DNA from: Scrofimicrobium sp. R131
Lineage (GTDB): Bacteria; Actinomycetota; Actinomycetes; Actinomycetales; Actinomycetaceae
Direction of reading: 5' to 3'
Assembly (NCBI RefSeq): GCF_040256745.1
Contig: NZ_CP138335.1
Span: forward strand, 1,922,001 to 1,986,000
Length of the DNA stretch: 64,000 bases
Of the stretch, positions 1 through 7,897 are shown one piece after another; the first letter of the stretch is position 1; every line of letters starts with the position of its first letter. The notes under the pieces were generated by a model. The model was not told the origin of the DNA and ran no database searches. It saw only the letters and a program-made list of their open reading frames with translations. A program made the position numbers and the translations under genes.

Positions 1-609
1 GAGTCGGGTCGCATAGACCTTGACGGTGTTCGCCGACAGGCCCATACTTTGGGCAATCTGGCGATACGATCCCTCTTGCACCAACGCCTTCACCAGTTCC
101 CGCTTTCGACGCGTAAGCCGCTCCACCTTTCGGATCAGGACTTCGTCAATCTCGGAGGCATTGACATCGGCGGCCCTGAATACTGAACGCCGGACTATCC
201 CGGCAGGGTCGTCGTTGAACATCATTAGTCCGGCATTGACCGCCAGAATCGCAGACGCCACTTGGTCAGACGAAACCCCCTTGGAGATATAGCCGCTCGC
301 CTTCGCCGCCATGACTTCTTTTAAGTAGGCTTCTGACAGAAGAGCACTGTGAATTAGGGTTCGTACCGGGGGATAGTCCTGGCTGACAACAAGCGCCACG
401 TCAATGCCGTCCACATTTGGCATTCCAACATCGAGGAGCGCCACATCTGGGCGCGTCTTGGAGATAATCCGGAGGGCCTCCGTGCCGTCAGACGCGGTCC
501 CCACCACCAGAATGTCGTCGCGGCGCCCAAAGGCCGACACGAGCGCTGCCACAACCGCTGGATCGTCATCGGCGATCACCACCCTTACCGGCTCAGTCGA
601 CTCAGTCAT
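1..609 (-). CDS. Response regulator, NarL/LuxR family (partial, C-terminus beyond window)
   Basis: DNA-binding output half of a two-component system. Translating the minus strand from the ATG at 607-609 gives an open frame of 203 residues to the window edge. The receiver domain has the acidic pocket D14-D16, phospho-acceptor D60 in 'LLDVGMP' and a 'YISKG' lysine segment. A LuxR-type helix-turn-helix follows at about 160-203 ('SYRQIAQSMGLSANTVKVY'). Only the last part of the HTH is missing. The start overlaps the stop of the upstream sensor kinase by 8 nt, so the pair is co-transcribed and translationally coupled. The target genes are not shown; the two neighbouring exported proteins are candidates only by position. 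Confidence 0.9.
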   Translation of the reverse strand, partial: MTESTEPVRVVIADDDPAVVAALVSAFGRRDDILVVGTASDGTEALRIISKTRPDVALLDVGMPNVDGIDVALVVSQDYPPVRTLIHSALLSEAYLKEVMAAKASGYISKGVSSDQVASAILAVNAGLMMFNDDPAGIVRRSVFRAADVNASEIDEVLIRKVERLTRRKRELVKALVQEGSYRQIAQSMGLSANTVKVYATRL

Positions 610-1972
610 CGGAATTCTCCCGTCTTGGAATATCGGCCAACACCATCCATCGTCCTTCCGTCTGCCATGCCGTGATGGACCCACCGAACCTACTCAGGAT
701 GCCTGTGAGCCTGGCCAACCCGCTGTGCCCGGAGGCCCCCTCCAAACTGAGCCTCTCCTCGGACACTTCATTTCTTACTTCGATTTCCAGGCATTCATCG
801 GGGCCCAAGTCGAAGCTCACCGTTACCGTTGACTTCTGGCGCCCATACTTCATGGTATTGGCCAGGCATTCACCCAACACCATTTCGGCCAGGTTCACCT
901 GGCGCTTGCTCAACCTGCCATCAAGTTGGTCAGCGCCTTCCACCCTCAACTTCATGGCGCGCGCTGACAAGCGCTGCGAACTGGTGGCTAGCGTTCCTTC
1001 GATTCCCCTGTCCGACAGGGCATTGCCGCGATCAGACGTCAGCTGGCGCAGAGTCGTGAGTGAGTCCTCCACCAGCACTGCCGTGCGCCGGATGGCTGGA
1101 TCAGTGGCCCCACGGGCACTGCACTGGCGCAGGAGGATCGAGGCTTCCACTAGACTTTGCGCCAAAGTGTCATGTAGCAGACCGGCGATCGTTTCCTCGG
1201 TTTCCGCCCGAACCATCAGCCTGGTTGCCTGCATCTTCTTGGAGATCCGGATTGGGAGAGTATCGACAAACCTCACCAGCACGGCCGCCAACAAGCTCAG
1301 AGCAATACCAACCGCCAGGACCCCGATATCGTGCGCGAGGCGGTCATCATAGCTAAACAGGGTCACCACGGTCGCGACGAAGAGAATGGAGGCGACTACA
1401 ATCTTGCCCCGGGCCACATAGAACCCAATCGCCGCATAGATCGCGAGCGAAGTGTATGAGATGGGAATCTGGTACACGTTGGCGATTACCAGGACCAGGC
1501 CAAACCCAATTGGACTGAGGGGTTTCCACCCCAAAATCAGCACGAGTGAGAAGCAGGACAAGGCCGACAACTTTAGCAGCGCAGGCGTTCCCGGCACCTG
1601 CCACAGCGAAACAAGCCGGACGACCTCCCCGACGAACAGAAACATGGCCGCAGCCAGGACACCAATTCTGATGGTCAGTTCTGAATCAGTGGCAATTCGG
1701 TCCATGAGGGGACTCAGCCGCCCGTCCAGTCGCCAGAGAGCATTTGGCTCTTTTGCGGCCATCGGATCGTGTGCCCGAGGGGAACGGCGCGCACCGAGCC
1801 GGGAGACAGCTCTTGACCATCCCTTCCGGAACCAGTGGGCACCCATCTCGAACTTCACCAGCTCGGACGACTGCAGAGGTAACTTCTCATATCGGGAATC
1901 ATACACTACCGCCCTCGTCGCCCAATGGGACAATAAACCGCTGATCTCATTTGCCTTTTTGCGTTCAAGCAC
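602..1972 (-). CDS. Membrane sensor histidine kinase, NarL-partner type (HisKA_3 + HATPase)
   Basis: Sensor kinase of about 456 aa. Residues 100-235 contain about five or six hydrophobic membrane segments with no large extracellular domain, so sensing may be intramembrane. The dimerisation/phospho-acceptor helix carries H267 in 'GLLHDTLAQS', as in kinases that pair with LuxR-type regulators. The C-terminal ATPase has an N-box ('GECLANTMKYG', about 370) and a G-box-like 'GHSGLARL'. The chosen start is a GTG at 1970-1972 with a modest AAGGT upstream; in-frame ATGs near residues 43 and 71 are possible. The signal is unknown. It overlaps the response regulator by 8 nt. Confidence 0.85.
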   Translation of the reverse strand: MLERKKANEISGLLSHWATRAVVYDSRYEKLPLQSSELVKFEMGAHWFRKGWSRAVSRLGARRSPRAHDPMAAKEPNALWRLDGRLSPLMDRIATDSELTIRIGVLAAAMFLFVGEVVRLVSLWQVPGTPALLKLSALSCFSLVLILGWKPLSPIGFGLVLVIANVYQIPISYTSLAIYAAIGFYVARGKIVVASILFVATVVTLFSYDDRLAHDIGVLAVGIALSLLAAVLVRFVDTLPIRISKKMQATRLMVRAETEETIAGLLHDTLAQSLVEASILLRQCSARGATDPAIRRTAVLVEDSLTTLRQLTSDRGNALSDRGIEGTLATSSQRLSARAMKLRVEGADQLDGRLSKRQVNLAEMVLGECLANTMKYGRQKSTVTVSFDLGPDECLEIEVRNEVSEERLSLEGASGHSGLARLTGILSRFGGSITAWQTEGRWMVLADIPRRENSDD

Positions 1973-2141
1973 AGGTCTCGATTTACCTTAAAAGCACCCC
2001 TGACCTGCGGTTATGTGATTCTGTAGCGGTAGTCATCGGTCAAAACCACCCTTCCCAAACCAGGAGCCGATGCTCAACGCTAGGCCTGCCGAGGCATGAC
2101 GCATCCTGGCTAGCGGGTTCAGTAGCTTTGCCTGCGGTCGT

Positions 2142-3143
2142 TCACTGCTCGCCTGATTTGTGGGCTACGATGAACTCGTTCAACTCTGCGACGCGGGCGT
2201 CTCTTCCCCGCTTCATTGCATCGAGATCCTTTTGATGCGCTTTGACGAAACTGTCTGCAATTTGCCACTCGTAGTCATAGAGCTCATCAAACCAACCCGA
2301 ACTCTCACGACACTTGGCATCAAAGACAGCAACCCTAATCTGATCAGCCGATGCCGGCTCTCCACTTCCCCAGTTCCACGCCTCAACCAAAGACTCAGGT
2401 GGACGCGCGCCCGGGATCCAAGGTGAAGCTGGCAGATCGACAATCCCCAACGGCGCCATACACTCGCGCCACCTGGCGGCAGCTTCATCCAACTGCGGAA
2501 CACCGCTATACCTGAACAACGCCTGATACCCCTTTTGCAGGTCCCGTTCGACCTGAGTAGGCTCAGGGACCTTATGGCGTTCGACCACGCTCTGGCCGTA
2601 GCACTCGTCCCACTTCTCCTGGTAACCTGGCACATCCTCATCCGGCTGGACCGGGTTGATCATTCGCGGATCCGGCGCCAGTTGGTAGCCATACTTGGCC
2701 GCGATCTCTTCGTCGAACAGCTGCCTTCCGTTACCTGTCGGCTGTTCAGTCTCGGGTGCCGGCCGGGTGTTGTCAATGTGGACCCGATAGTCAAACCCCG
2801 CGTCCTTCATACAGTCACGAACTTCCCAGAGGTCATGTTCAATTTGATAGTCAAACGTGCGCAAATCGAAATACGGATCGGTTGGAAGAATCCACTTCTT
2901 TCGATCCTTCACAACTTCTGACACCGCAGTCAGAGATCTGGACGCATTCGCACCAGCCTCTTTTGTCGGCTCACTAACCGGCTCACTCACCGGCTCCGAC
3001 TGACCCGACTGTTCCACCCCCGCAGACTCCGGCCCAGCCACACTAGTACACCCACCAACAGTCACCACAGCAAGCACCAAACCAGCCAACTGCAACCCCA
3101 CGCGATACCGCCAAGGACGGCTATTTGAACACCGCTGCCGCAT
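2142..3143 (-). CDS. Putative lipoprotein of unknown function
   Basis: Predicted exported lipoprotein of 333 aa. The start at 3143 is fixed by a strong GAGGAG 4-5 nt upstream. The N-terminus is basic, then hydrophobic, then has a lipobox 'VTVGGC' giving lipidated Cys32. A low-complexity linker with 'SEPVSEPVSEPT' leads into a hydrophilic, Cys-containing domain with several 'W..C' and 'W.EC' patterns and a charged helical C-terminus. I do not recognise the family. A TATAAA at 3205-3210 on the minus strand could be its -10 box. It lies in the AT-richer left segment between a two-component system and a secreted peptidoglycan-binding protein, which suggests an envelope-related accessory role (inference). 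Confidence 0.75.
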   Translation of the reverse strand: MRQRCSNSRPWRYRVGLQLAGLVLAVVTVGGCTSVAGPESAGVEQSGQSEPVSEPVSEPTKEAGANASRSLTAVSEVVKDRKKWILPTDPYFDLRTFDYQIEHDLWEVRDCMKDAGFDYRVHIDNTRPAPETEQPTGNGRQLFDEEIAAKYGYQLAPDPRMINPVQPDEDVPGYQEKWDECYGQSVVERHKVPEPTQVERDLQKGYQALFRYSGVPQLDEAAARWRECMAPLGIVDLPASPWIPGARPPESLVEAWNWGSGEPASADQIRVAVFDAKCRESSGWFDELYDYEWQIADSFVKAHQKDLDAMKRGRDARVAELNEFIVAHKSGEQ

Positions 3144-3266
3144 AATTCTCCTCACCGTTTTAATGGCCGCTTGGCGATCAAAAGCGCTGTCGATCTCGTC
3201 GCCCTTTATAATGCAATTGTCCAGCTGATTAGTTTGCACACATAAAGACGGCTCTTTAAACGGCTA

Positions 3267-3716
3267 TTACTTCCACTGGGAGATGCTGTCGTAATAGTCT
3301 CCCCACCACATCACACTACCGGTTAATTTTCCATACACTCCGTCAACAGCCAGTCCTGCATGCGCATGTTGAACCTTGATAATGGCGGATTGCGTAGCAG
3401 CGCCGTAATATCCATCAGCGTCTAGTTCATGAAAGCCCTCGCCTTTAATGAGCCCATAATATTGGAGCATAAAGGTGCCATGATTATAATTTTGCACGTC
3501 ATAATCCAGCCAACAATCAACGGAGCCAGCATATGCAGGCGCAGCTGTACTCCGTCCACTTTGCAATAGTTTCCCGATAGCGGAATCACACTCGTATGTC
3601 GCTCTTGGCTGAATCGCCCCAGAAGCAGTCGATTCCGAGTCTGCTGCCAGTGCCGGGGTGACGATTGCGCCTGACAAAAACAGGCCAACTGCCGCAGTTA
3701 TGATTGACCTTTTCAT
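3267..3716 (-). CDS. Small secreted peptidoglycan-binding-domain protein
   Basis: 149-aa secreted protein. The signal peptide is clear: 'MKRSIITAAVGLFLSG' then 'TPALA' as likely cleavage site. The C-terminal half fits the PG_binding_1 fold: 'LDADGYYGAATQSAI', 'VQHAHAGLAVDGVYG'. No catalytic domain is visible, so it may only bind the wall or be a small regulator/inhibitor. The ATG at 3716 is preferred because AGGTGG lies 8 nt upstream; a GTG at 3728 would prepend four residues before the signal peptide. Base composition is clearly AT-richer than the rest of the window, suggesting acquisition by transfer. Confidence 0.75.
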   Translation of the reverse strand: MKRSIITAAVGLFLSGAIVTPALAADSESTASGAIQPRATYECDSAIGKLLQSGRSTAAPAYAGSVDCWLDYDVQNYNHGTFMLQYYGLIKGEGFHELDADGYYGAATQSAIIKVQHAHAGLAVDGVYGKLTGSVMWWGDYYDSISQWK

Positions 3717-3826
3717 TCCTCTAACCACCTGTTCGCATCGTTGCGTTGGTCCCGTGGAGGTTTCACCTGCCCGATTGACGGTGACGGGATGCTCTCATCG
3801 TGACACGGCGGGGGCGGTAACTGCCA

Positions 3827-3862
3827 TATACTTTTGTATACTTTTGACCGACCGAATGTCAC
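3827..3862 (-). promoter_or_regulatory. Candidate promoter with 10-bp tandem direct repeat
   Basis: On the minus strand GTGACA (3857-3862), a 16-nt spacer and TATACA (3835-3840) form a plausible promoter for the secreted peptidoglycan-binding protein, giving a leader of about 110 nt. A perfect 10-bp direct repeat TATACTTTTG x2 (plus-strand 3827-3846) overlaps the -10 region, a spacing of one helical turn that could hold a dimeric regulator. No other gene lies in the 276-bp gap 3717-3992. Confidence 0.4.
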
Positions 3863-3992
3863 AGATTGGTCTTTGAAGGCCCTGACCTGGCCCTTCGTCA
3901 GCCGGGCTGGATTCAGTATTCCCAAGTTCCGTTACCGGTTGTCCGCATGTTGGAACACTGTCCAGGTTCGGATCGGACAAAAGGGGAATCCG

Positions 3993-4298
3993 CTACTTGG
4001 GCGGCATCATGCTCATTTCCACCACCCAGGGTGAGAGCATGATCAGCGCGACCCCCAGCGCAATATAGGCCACCACATCAAGCCATCGGAAGCGACTGCC
4101 GAACCATGGGTCACCCGGCCAGAGTCCCCGCAGTAAGCCCAGCGTGGCAATGGTCCCGCCCAGCACCCACACCGCTCGGTAAGGGTGATGGTTCAGGGTT
4201 AAGACCACCGTGGCAACCAGCATCGAAGCCGAAAACAGGGCGGTGATCACCCCGAAGATCAGGGAAGCTCGGCTGTGTTGAAAGGATATCTTCCTCAC
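3993..4298 (-). CDS. DUF3017-type small membrane protein
   Basis: 101-aa integral membrane protein with three hydrophobic segments (about 12-33, 42-58, 72-92) and a conserved-looking 'SRFRWLDVVAYIALG' stretch that matches my memory of the actinobacterial DUF3017 family, which has no known function. The GTG start (4296-4298) overlaps the stop of the perM-like gene by 4 nt (GTGA), so it is translated in tandem with it. It is the last gene of the sucC-sucD-perM block; downstream the synteny expected in actinobacteria (purN/purH) is replaced by AT-richer DNA. Confidence 0.75.
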   Translation of the reverse strand: MRKISFQHSRASLIFGVITALFSASMLVATVVLTLNHHPYRAVWVLGGTIATLGLLRGLWPGDPWFGSRFRWLDVVAYIALGVALIMLSPWVVEMSMMPPK

Positions 4299-5614
4299 TG
4301 ATCTTCCCCCGTTTCTGTCGCCACCGCTTCGGCCTCAGCTTCGGCCACCTCTTCGGCCTCAGTGGTTGAGTCTACGTGGTCGGCCGGCTGACGCCACAGT
4401 GAGATCTGCCGCCGGCAGGCCGCAATGGTGCTCGGATGCAAAAGCAGGGGCGGAACGGTCGCAGGCAGCAGGAAGGTGAGCGCGAAAGCGACGGTGGCTG
4501 GCCCAACCTGGGGGCCCAGGTGTGCCAGGGCGCCCGTCCCCAGACCGCCCGTTGACAGGGCCAACCAAGCTGCGAAAAGTCCAGCTCCGACCACTGCCCC
4601 CAGTCCTACGGTCAGGGCCACCAACTTGAGGTTCCGGCGGCGCAGGTGCAGCCAGGTGAAGAGTGAGTAGCAAATCGCCACCAGCAGGAACACCCACCAG
4701 GGAGAGGCCCCGGCTTCGGTGGGCACCAGGGCCCAAGCCGGAAGGGGAACAGCCGCAGTGGGAGGCTGGGCCGCCGAAAACACTTCCCCGCCTACGCCAA
4801 CCAGAGTGGCGCCCAGGAGCCAAGCCAGGGCCCAGACCGCAGCCACCGGCAGGTATGCCAGCTGGGCCAACCAGAGGATAACCGCTTGGCCCCCAACGGC
4901 CCCCACACTGGCCGCTGCCTGCCCCATCTGCTCATGGTGCACGCCCGCACTGACTGTCAGCGCCACCAGGCCGATCACCAGCATCACCCCCAGGTATCCG
5001 AAGGCGAGCGCCAGACCTGAACCGATGGGACGAATCCGCTGCAGCCAGCGAGGGAAGCGCCGACCAGAGCGCCAGAACACCCAGGCGGCAGCCACGGTGG
5101 CGATCAGCAACGATCCAAGGGTGGCCCGCCACCAGATACCTTCGGTTGGAATGGAGAGAGACAGAACTAAGGCCGGCAGCACGAAGCCCGGGATTGCGGC
5201 CCAAATCGAGTTGGCGGAGAACTGGCGCATCCTCCCCAGCAGCAGCCGCAGCGACAGCAGTTGAAACAGCGACCATCCGAGCGGGATCAGCGTCAGACTC
5301 AACAGGCCAAGTTGGGCGGGTGAGCCCAACGACAGAGCCCAAAACGAGCTTCCCAGCGCCACGGCATCCTGCCAGTTCTGCTGGCGCAGCCAGGGACTGT
5401 CCGCAACGGCCCAGAAGCCGACCATGGCCACGGCCACGGGCACTACCCATCCGAGCAGAGCCGCCATTAGGCCGGCCGCCCCAGCGCGGCCCCAGCCGCT
5501 GGGAAGCTCAATGGTAATGGTTGGCCGTTCTGGTGTGGGCGTGCCGGTGCGAGGGGTACTAGTAGTCATCGGTTCCATCTTCGACCCAGCCCCCATTTTT
5601 GGGCGCACCGGCAC
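4295..5614 (-). CDS. PerM-like multi-pass membrane protein (DUF6350)
   Basis: About 439-aa membrane protein with roughly nine to ten transmembrane segments, a Pro/Thr-rich cytoplasmic N-terminus and a Glu/Ala-rich acidic tail ('EAEEVAEAEAEAVATE'). Position directly after sucD and overall build match the DUF6350 / PerM family; mycobacterial PerM supports cell division under stress through the divisome (family knowledge). The start is uncertain: in-frame GTG at 5614 and ATGs at 5596, 5578 and 5569 are all possible and none has a good ribosome binding site. It lies 23 nt after sucD, probably in the same operon. Confidence 0.7.
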   Translation of the reverse strand: MPVRPKMGAGSKMEPMTTSTPRTGTPTPERPTITIELPSGWGRAGAAGLMAALLGWVVPVAVAMVGFWAVADSPWLRQQNWQDAVALGSSFWALSLGSPAQLGLLSLTLIPLGWSLFQLLSLRLLLGRMRQFSANSIWAAIPGFVLPALVLSLSIPTEGIWWRATLGSLLIATVAAAWVFWRSGRRFPRWLQRIRPIGSGLALAFGYLGVMLVIGLVALTVSAGVHHEQMGQAAASVGAVGGQAVILWLAQLAYLPVAAVWALAWLLGATLVGVGGEVFSAAQPPTAAVPLPAWALVPTEAGASPWWVFLLVAICYSLFTWLHLRRRNLKLVALTVGLGAVVGAGLFAAWLALSTGGLGTGALAHLGPQVGPATVAFALTFLLPATVPPLLLHPSTIAACRRQISLWRQPADHVDSTTEAEEVAEAEAEAVATETGEDQ

Positions 5615-5637
5615 GCGGAGCAGCCCGAAGGTGAGTC

Positions 5638-6567
5638 CTACGGGTGCAAACGCTGGTAGGCTGCCCGGGCCAGTTCAGCCGTCTGGGTGGGGGTACGGCC
5701 AACCGCCACACCCACCGCTTCAAGGGCTTCCTTCTTTGCTTCGGCCGTTCCAGCTGAGCCGGAGACAATTGCCCCCGCGTGGCCCATAGTCTTGCCTTCC
5801 GGGGCGGTGAACCCGGCCACATACCCCACCACCGGCTTGGTGATCGACTCGGCAATGAACTGAGCGGCCCGCTCTTCCGCATCGCCGCCGATCTCGCCGA
5901 TCAGCACAATCACCTCGGTGTTCGGGTCCGCTTCAAAAGCGCGAAGAGCGTCGATGTGAGTGGTTCCCACCACCGGGTCGCCGCCAATCCCAATCGCGGT
6001 GGAGAAGCCCAGATCCCGCAGCTCGTACATCATCTGGTAGGTCAGGGTGCCGGACTTGGACACCAGCCCGATCGGCCCGGGCCCGGTAATGTCGGCCGGG
6101 GTAATCCCCACGTTCGATTGGGCCGGGGAAATAATCCCGGGGCAGTTGGGTCCAATCAGGCGCACGCCTGCCTGCAACGCCCGGCCCACAAACTCAACCG
6201 AGTCAGCCACCGGAATGCCTTCGGTGATCACCACCACCAGGTCCATTTTGGCCTCGACCGCCTCCAGCACTGCATCCTTGGCGAAACGGGGTGGGACGAA
6301 CACGACGGAAACGGTGGCGCCGGTCTGGTCCTTGGCTTCCTGTACGGTGCCGAAGACGGGGACATCCACCTGTTTGGTCCCAACCTGGTCGGCCAGGGGC
6401 CCGTAGCCCTCCACTTCAAAGGTGACGGAGGTGCCGGCCTTTCGCGGATTGACGCCGCCGACCACATTGGTCCCGGCACCGAGCATCCGGCGGGTGTGCT
6501 TTGAGCCTTCCGCCCCGGTCATGCCCTGCACGATCACGCGGTCTGATGAATCCAGGAAAATAGTCAT
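5638..6567 (-). CDS. sucD: Succinyl-CoA ligase (ADP/GDP-forming), alpha subunit
   Basis: Alpha subunit of the TCA-cycle enzyme that interconverts succinyl-CoA and succinate with substrate-level phosphorylation. 309 aa, slightly longer than the usual ~290-300. Residues include the CoA-binding N-terminal fold ('[13 protein letters not shown]'), '[10 protein letters not shown]', and the active-site loop '[13 protein letters not shown]', whose His is phosphorylated during catalysis. It follows sucC by 19 nt on the minus strand and forms the heterodimer with it. Start ATG at 6567 has AAAGGG upstream. Confidence 0.95.
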   Translation of the reverse strand: MTIFLDSSDRVIVQGMTGAEGSKHTRRMLGAGTNVVGGVNPRKAGTSVTFEVEGYGPLADQVGTKQVDVPVFGTVQEAKDQTGATVSVVFVPPRFAKDAVLEAVEAKMDLVVVITEGIPVADSVEFVGRALQAGVRLIGPNCPGIISPAQSNVGITPADITGPGPIGLVSKSGTLTYQMMYELRDLGFSTAIGIGGDPVVGTTHIDALRAFEADPNTEVIVLIGEIGGDAEERAAQFIAESITKPVVGYVAGFTAPEGKTMGHAGAIVSGSAGTAEAKKEALEAVGVAVGRTPTQTAELARAAYQRLHP

Positions 6568-6586
6568 GAAATTACCCTTTGCTCTC

Positions 6587-7750
6587 TCAGTTCGCGGCCA
6601 GTTCGGCGGCCCGGGCGGCGGCTTGGTCCATGGTGGGCACCATGGTTACCAGCGGATGGTTGGCTTCCTGCAGAATGTCCCGGCCCTCTTCGACCCGGTT
6701 CCCGTCCAGGCGCACCACGATCGGTTTGCTGGCACTGTCGCCCAGCAGCTCAAGGGCCCCGATGATCCCCCGGGCCACCTCGTCGCAGGCGGTGATGCCC
6801 CCGAAGACGTTCACGAACACGGAACGGACCTGGGGGTCGCCCAAAATCACGTCGAGCCCCTTGGCCATCACCTCGGCCGAGGCGCCACCCCCAATATCCA
6901 GGAAGTTTGCCGGTTTGACGCCGTAGGGTTCCCCGGCCAGGGCAACCACGTCCAGCGTCGACATAACCAGACCGGCACCGTTGCCGATGATCCCGACCTG
7001 TCCGTCCAGTCGGACGTAGTTCAGGCCAGCTGCCTGGGCAGCGACTTCGCGCTGATCCTCGCTACGGTTGTCCGCCAATCCCGCGTGCTCCGGATGGCGG
7101 AACGCCGCATTGTCATCCAGGGTGATCTTGCCATCCAGGGCAATAATCTGACCGGATCCGGTCTGCACCAGCGGGTTCACCTCAACCAGGGTGGCGTCCT
7201 CTCCCCGGTAGGTGTCCCACAGGGTGACCAGCACCGGGGCAATCCGCTCCTGCTCATCGGGGGCGAAGCCGGCCTCGGTCAGGATCTTACAGGCCACTTC
7301 CAGGTCGATCCCGGTAGCCGGGTCGAGGGCCACGCGGGCCAGGGCGTCGGGTCGTTCCACCGCCAGCGTCTCAATGTCCATCCCACCTTCGCGTGAGCAC
7401 AGAGCGATGTGACACCGGTTGGCCCGATCCAGCAGGATCGAGAAATAGTATTCGGCGGCGATGTCTGCCCCTTCGGCAATCATCACCGAGTGCACGGTGT
7501 GCCCGCGAATGTCCATTCCCAAGATCTGGGAGGCCCAAGCTTCCGCATCGGCGGCGCTGTGAGCCAGCTTGACCCCACCGGCCTTCCCGCGTCCACCAAT
7601 TTTCACCTGCGCCTTCACCACCACGGGGAATGCCCCCAGGTCTTCGGCGGCCAGACGGGCTTGCTCCGGGTCGGTAGCAACGATGCCTCTGAGCACGGGG
7701 ACGCCGTGGGCTTCAAAGAGATCCCGGGCTTGGTATTCGTATAGATCCAC
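6587..7750 (-). CDS. sucC: Succinyl-CoA ligase, beta subunit
   Basis: Beta subunit, 387 aa, with the N-terminal ATP-grasp fold ('[19 protein letters not shown]', '[17 protein letters not shown]') and the C-terminal CoA-ligase domain ('[10 protein letters not shown]', '[14 protein letters not shown]', '[12 protein letters not shown]'). These match SucC along its full length. The start is a GTG at 7750. First gene of the sucC-sucD-perM-DUF3017 cluster; the 147-bp gap to pcrA (7751-7897) must hold its promoter, but I see no convincing -35/-10 pair. Confidence 0.95.
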   Translation of the reverse strand: MDLYEYQARDLFEAHGVPVLRGIVATDPEQARLAAEDLGAFPVVVKAQVKIGGRGKAGGVKLAHSAADAEAWASQILGMDIRGHTVHSVMIAEGADIAAEYYFSILLDRANRCHIALCSREGGMDIETLAVERPDALARVALDPATGIDLEVACKILTEAGFAPDEQERIAPVLVTLWDTYRGEDATLVEVNPLVQTGSGQIIALDGKITLDDNAAFRHPEHAGLADNRSEDQREVAAQAAGLNYVRLDGQVGIIGNGAGLVMSTLDVVALAGEPYGVKPANFLDIGGGASAEVMAKGLDVILGDPQVRSVFVNVFGGITACDEVARGIIGALELLGDSASKPIVVRLDGNRVEEGRDILQEANHPLVTMVPTMDQAAARAAELAAN

Positions 7751-7897
7751 TGTGGCTCTAACCTTTCACGCTGGGTGATACCTGTCGGTCACATCGCCGA
7801 GACCACTAGATAGCTCGACTTCGAGACACTTCTCTTAGGGTAGCGCGATTGGAGGGCTCTGTCCCGTGTTGTGACGCACAGCGGGTAAATCCTCCCG

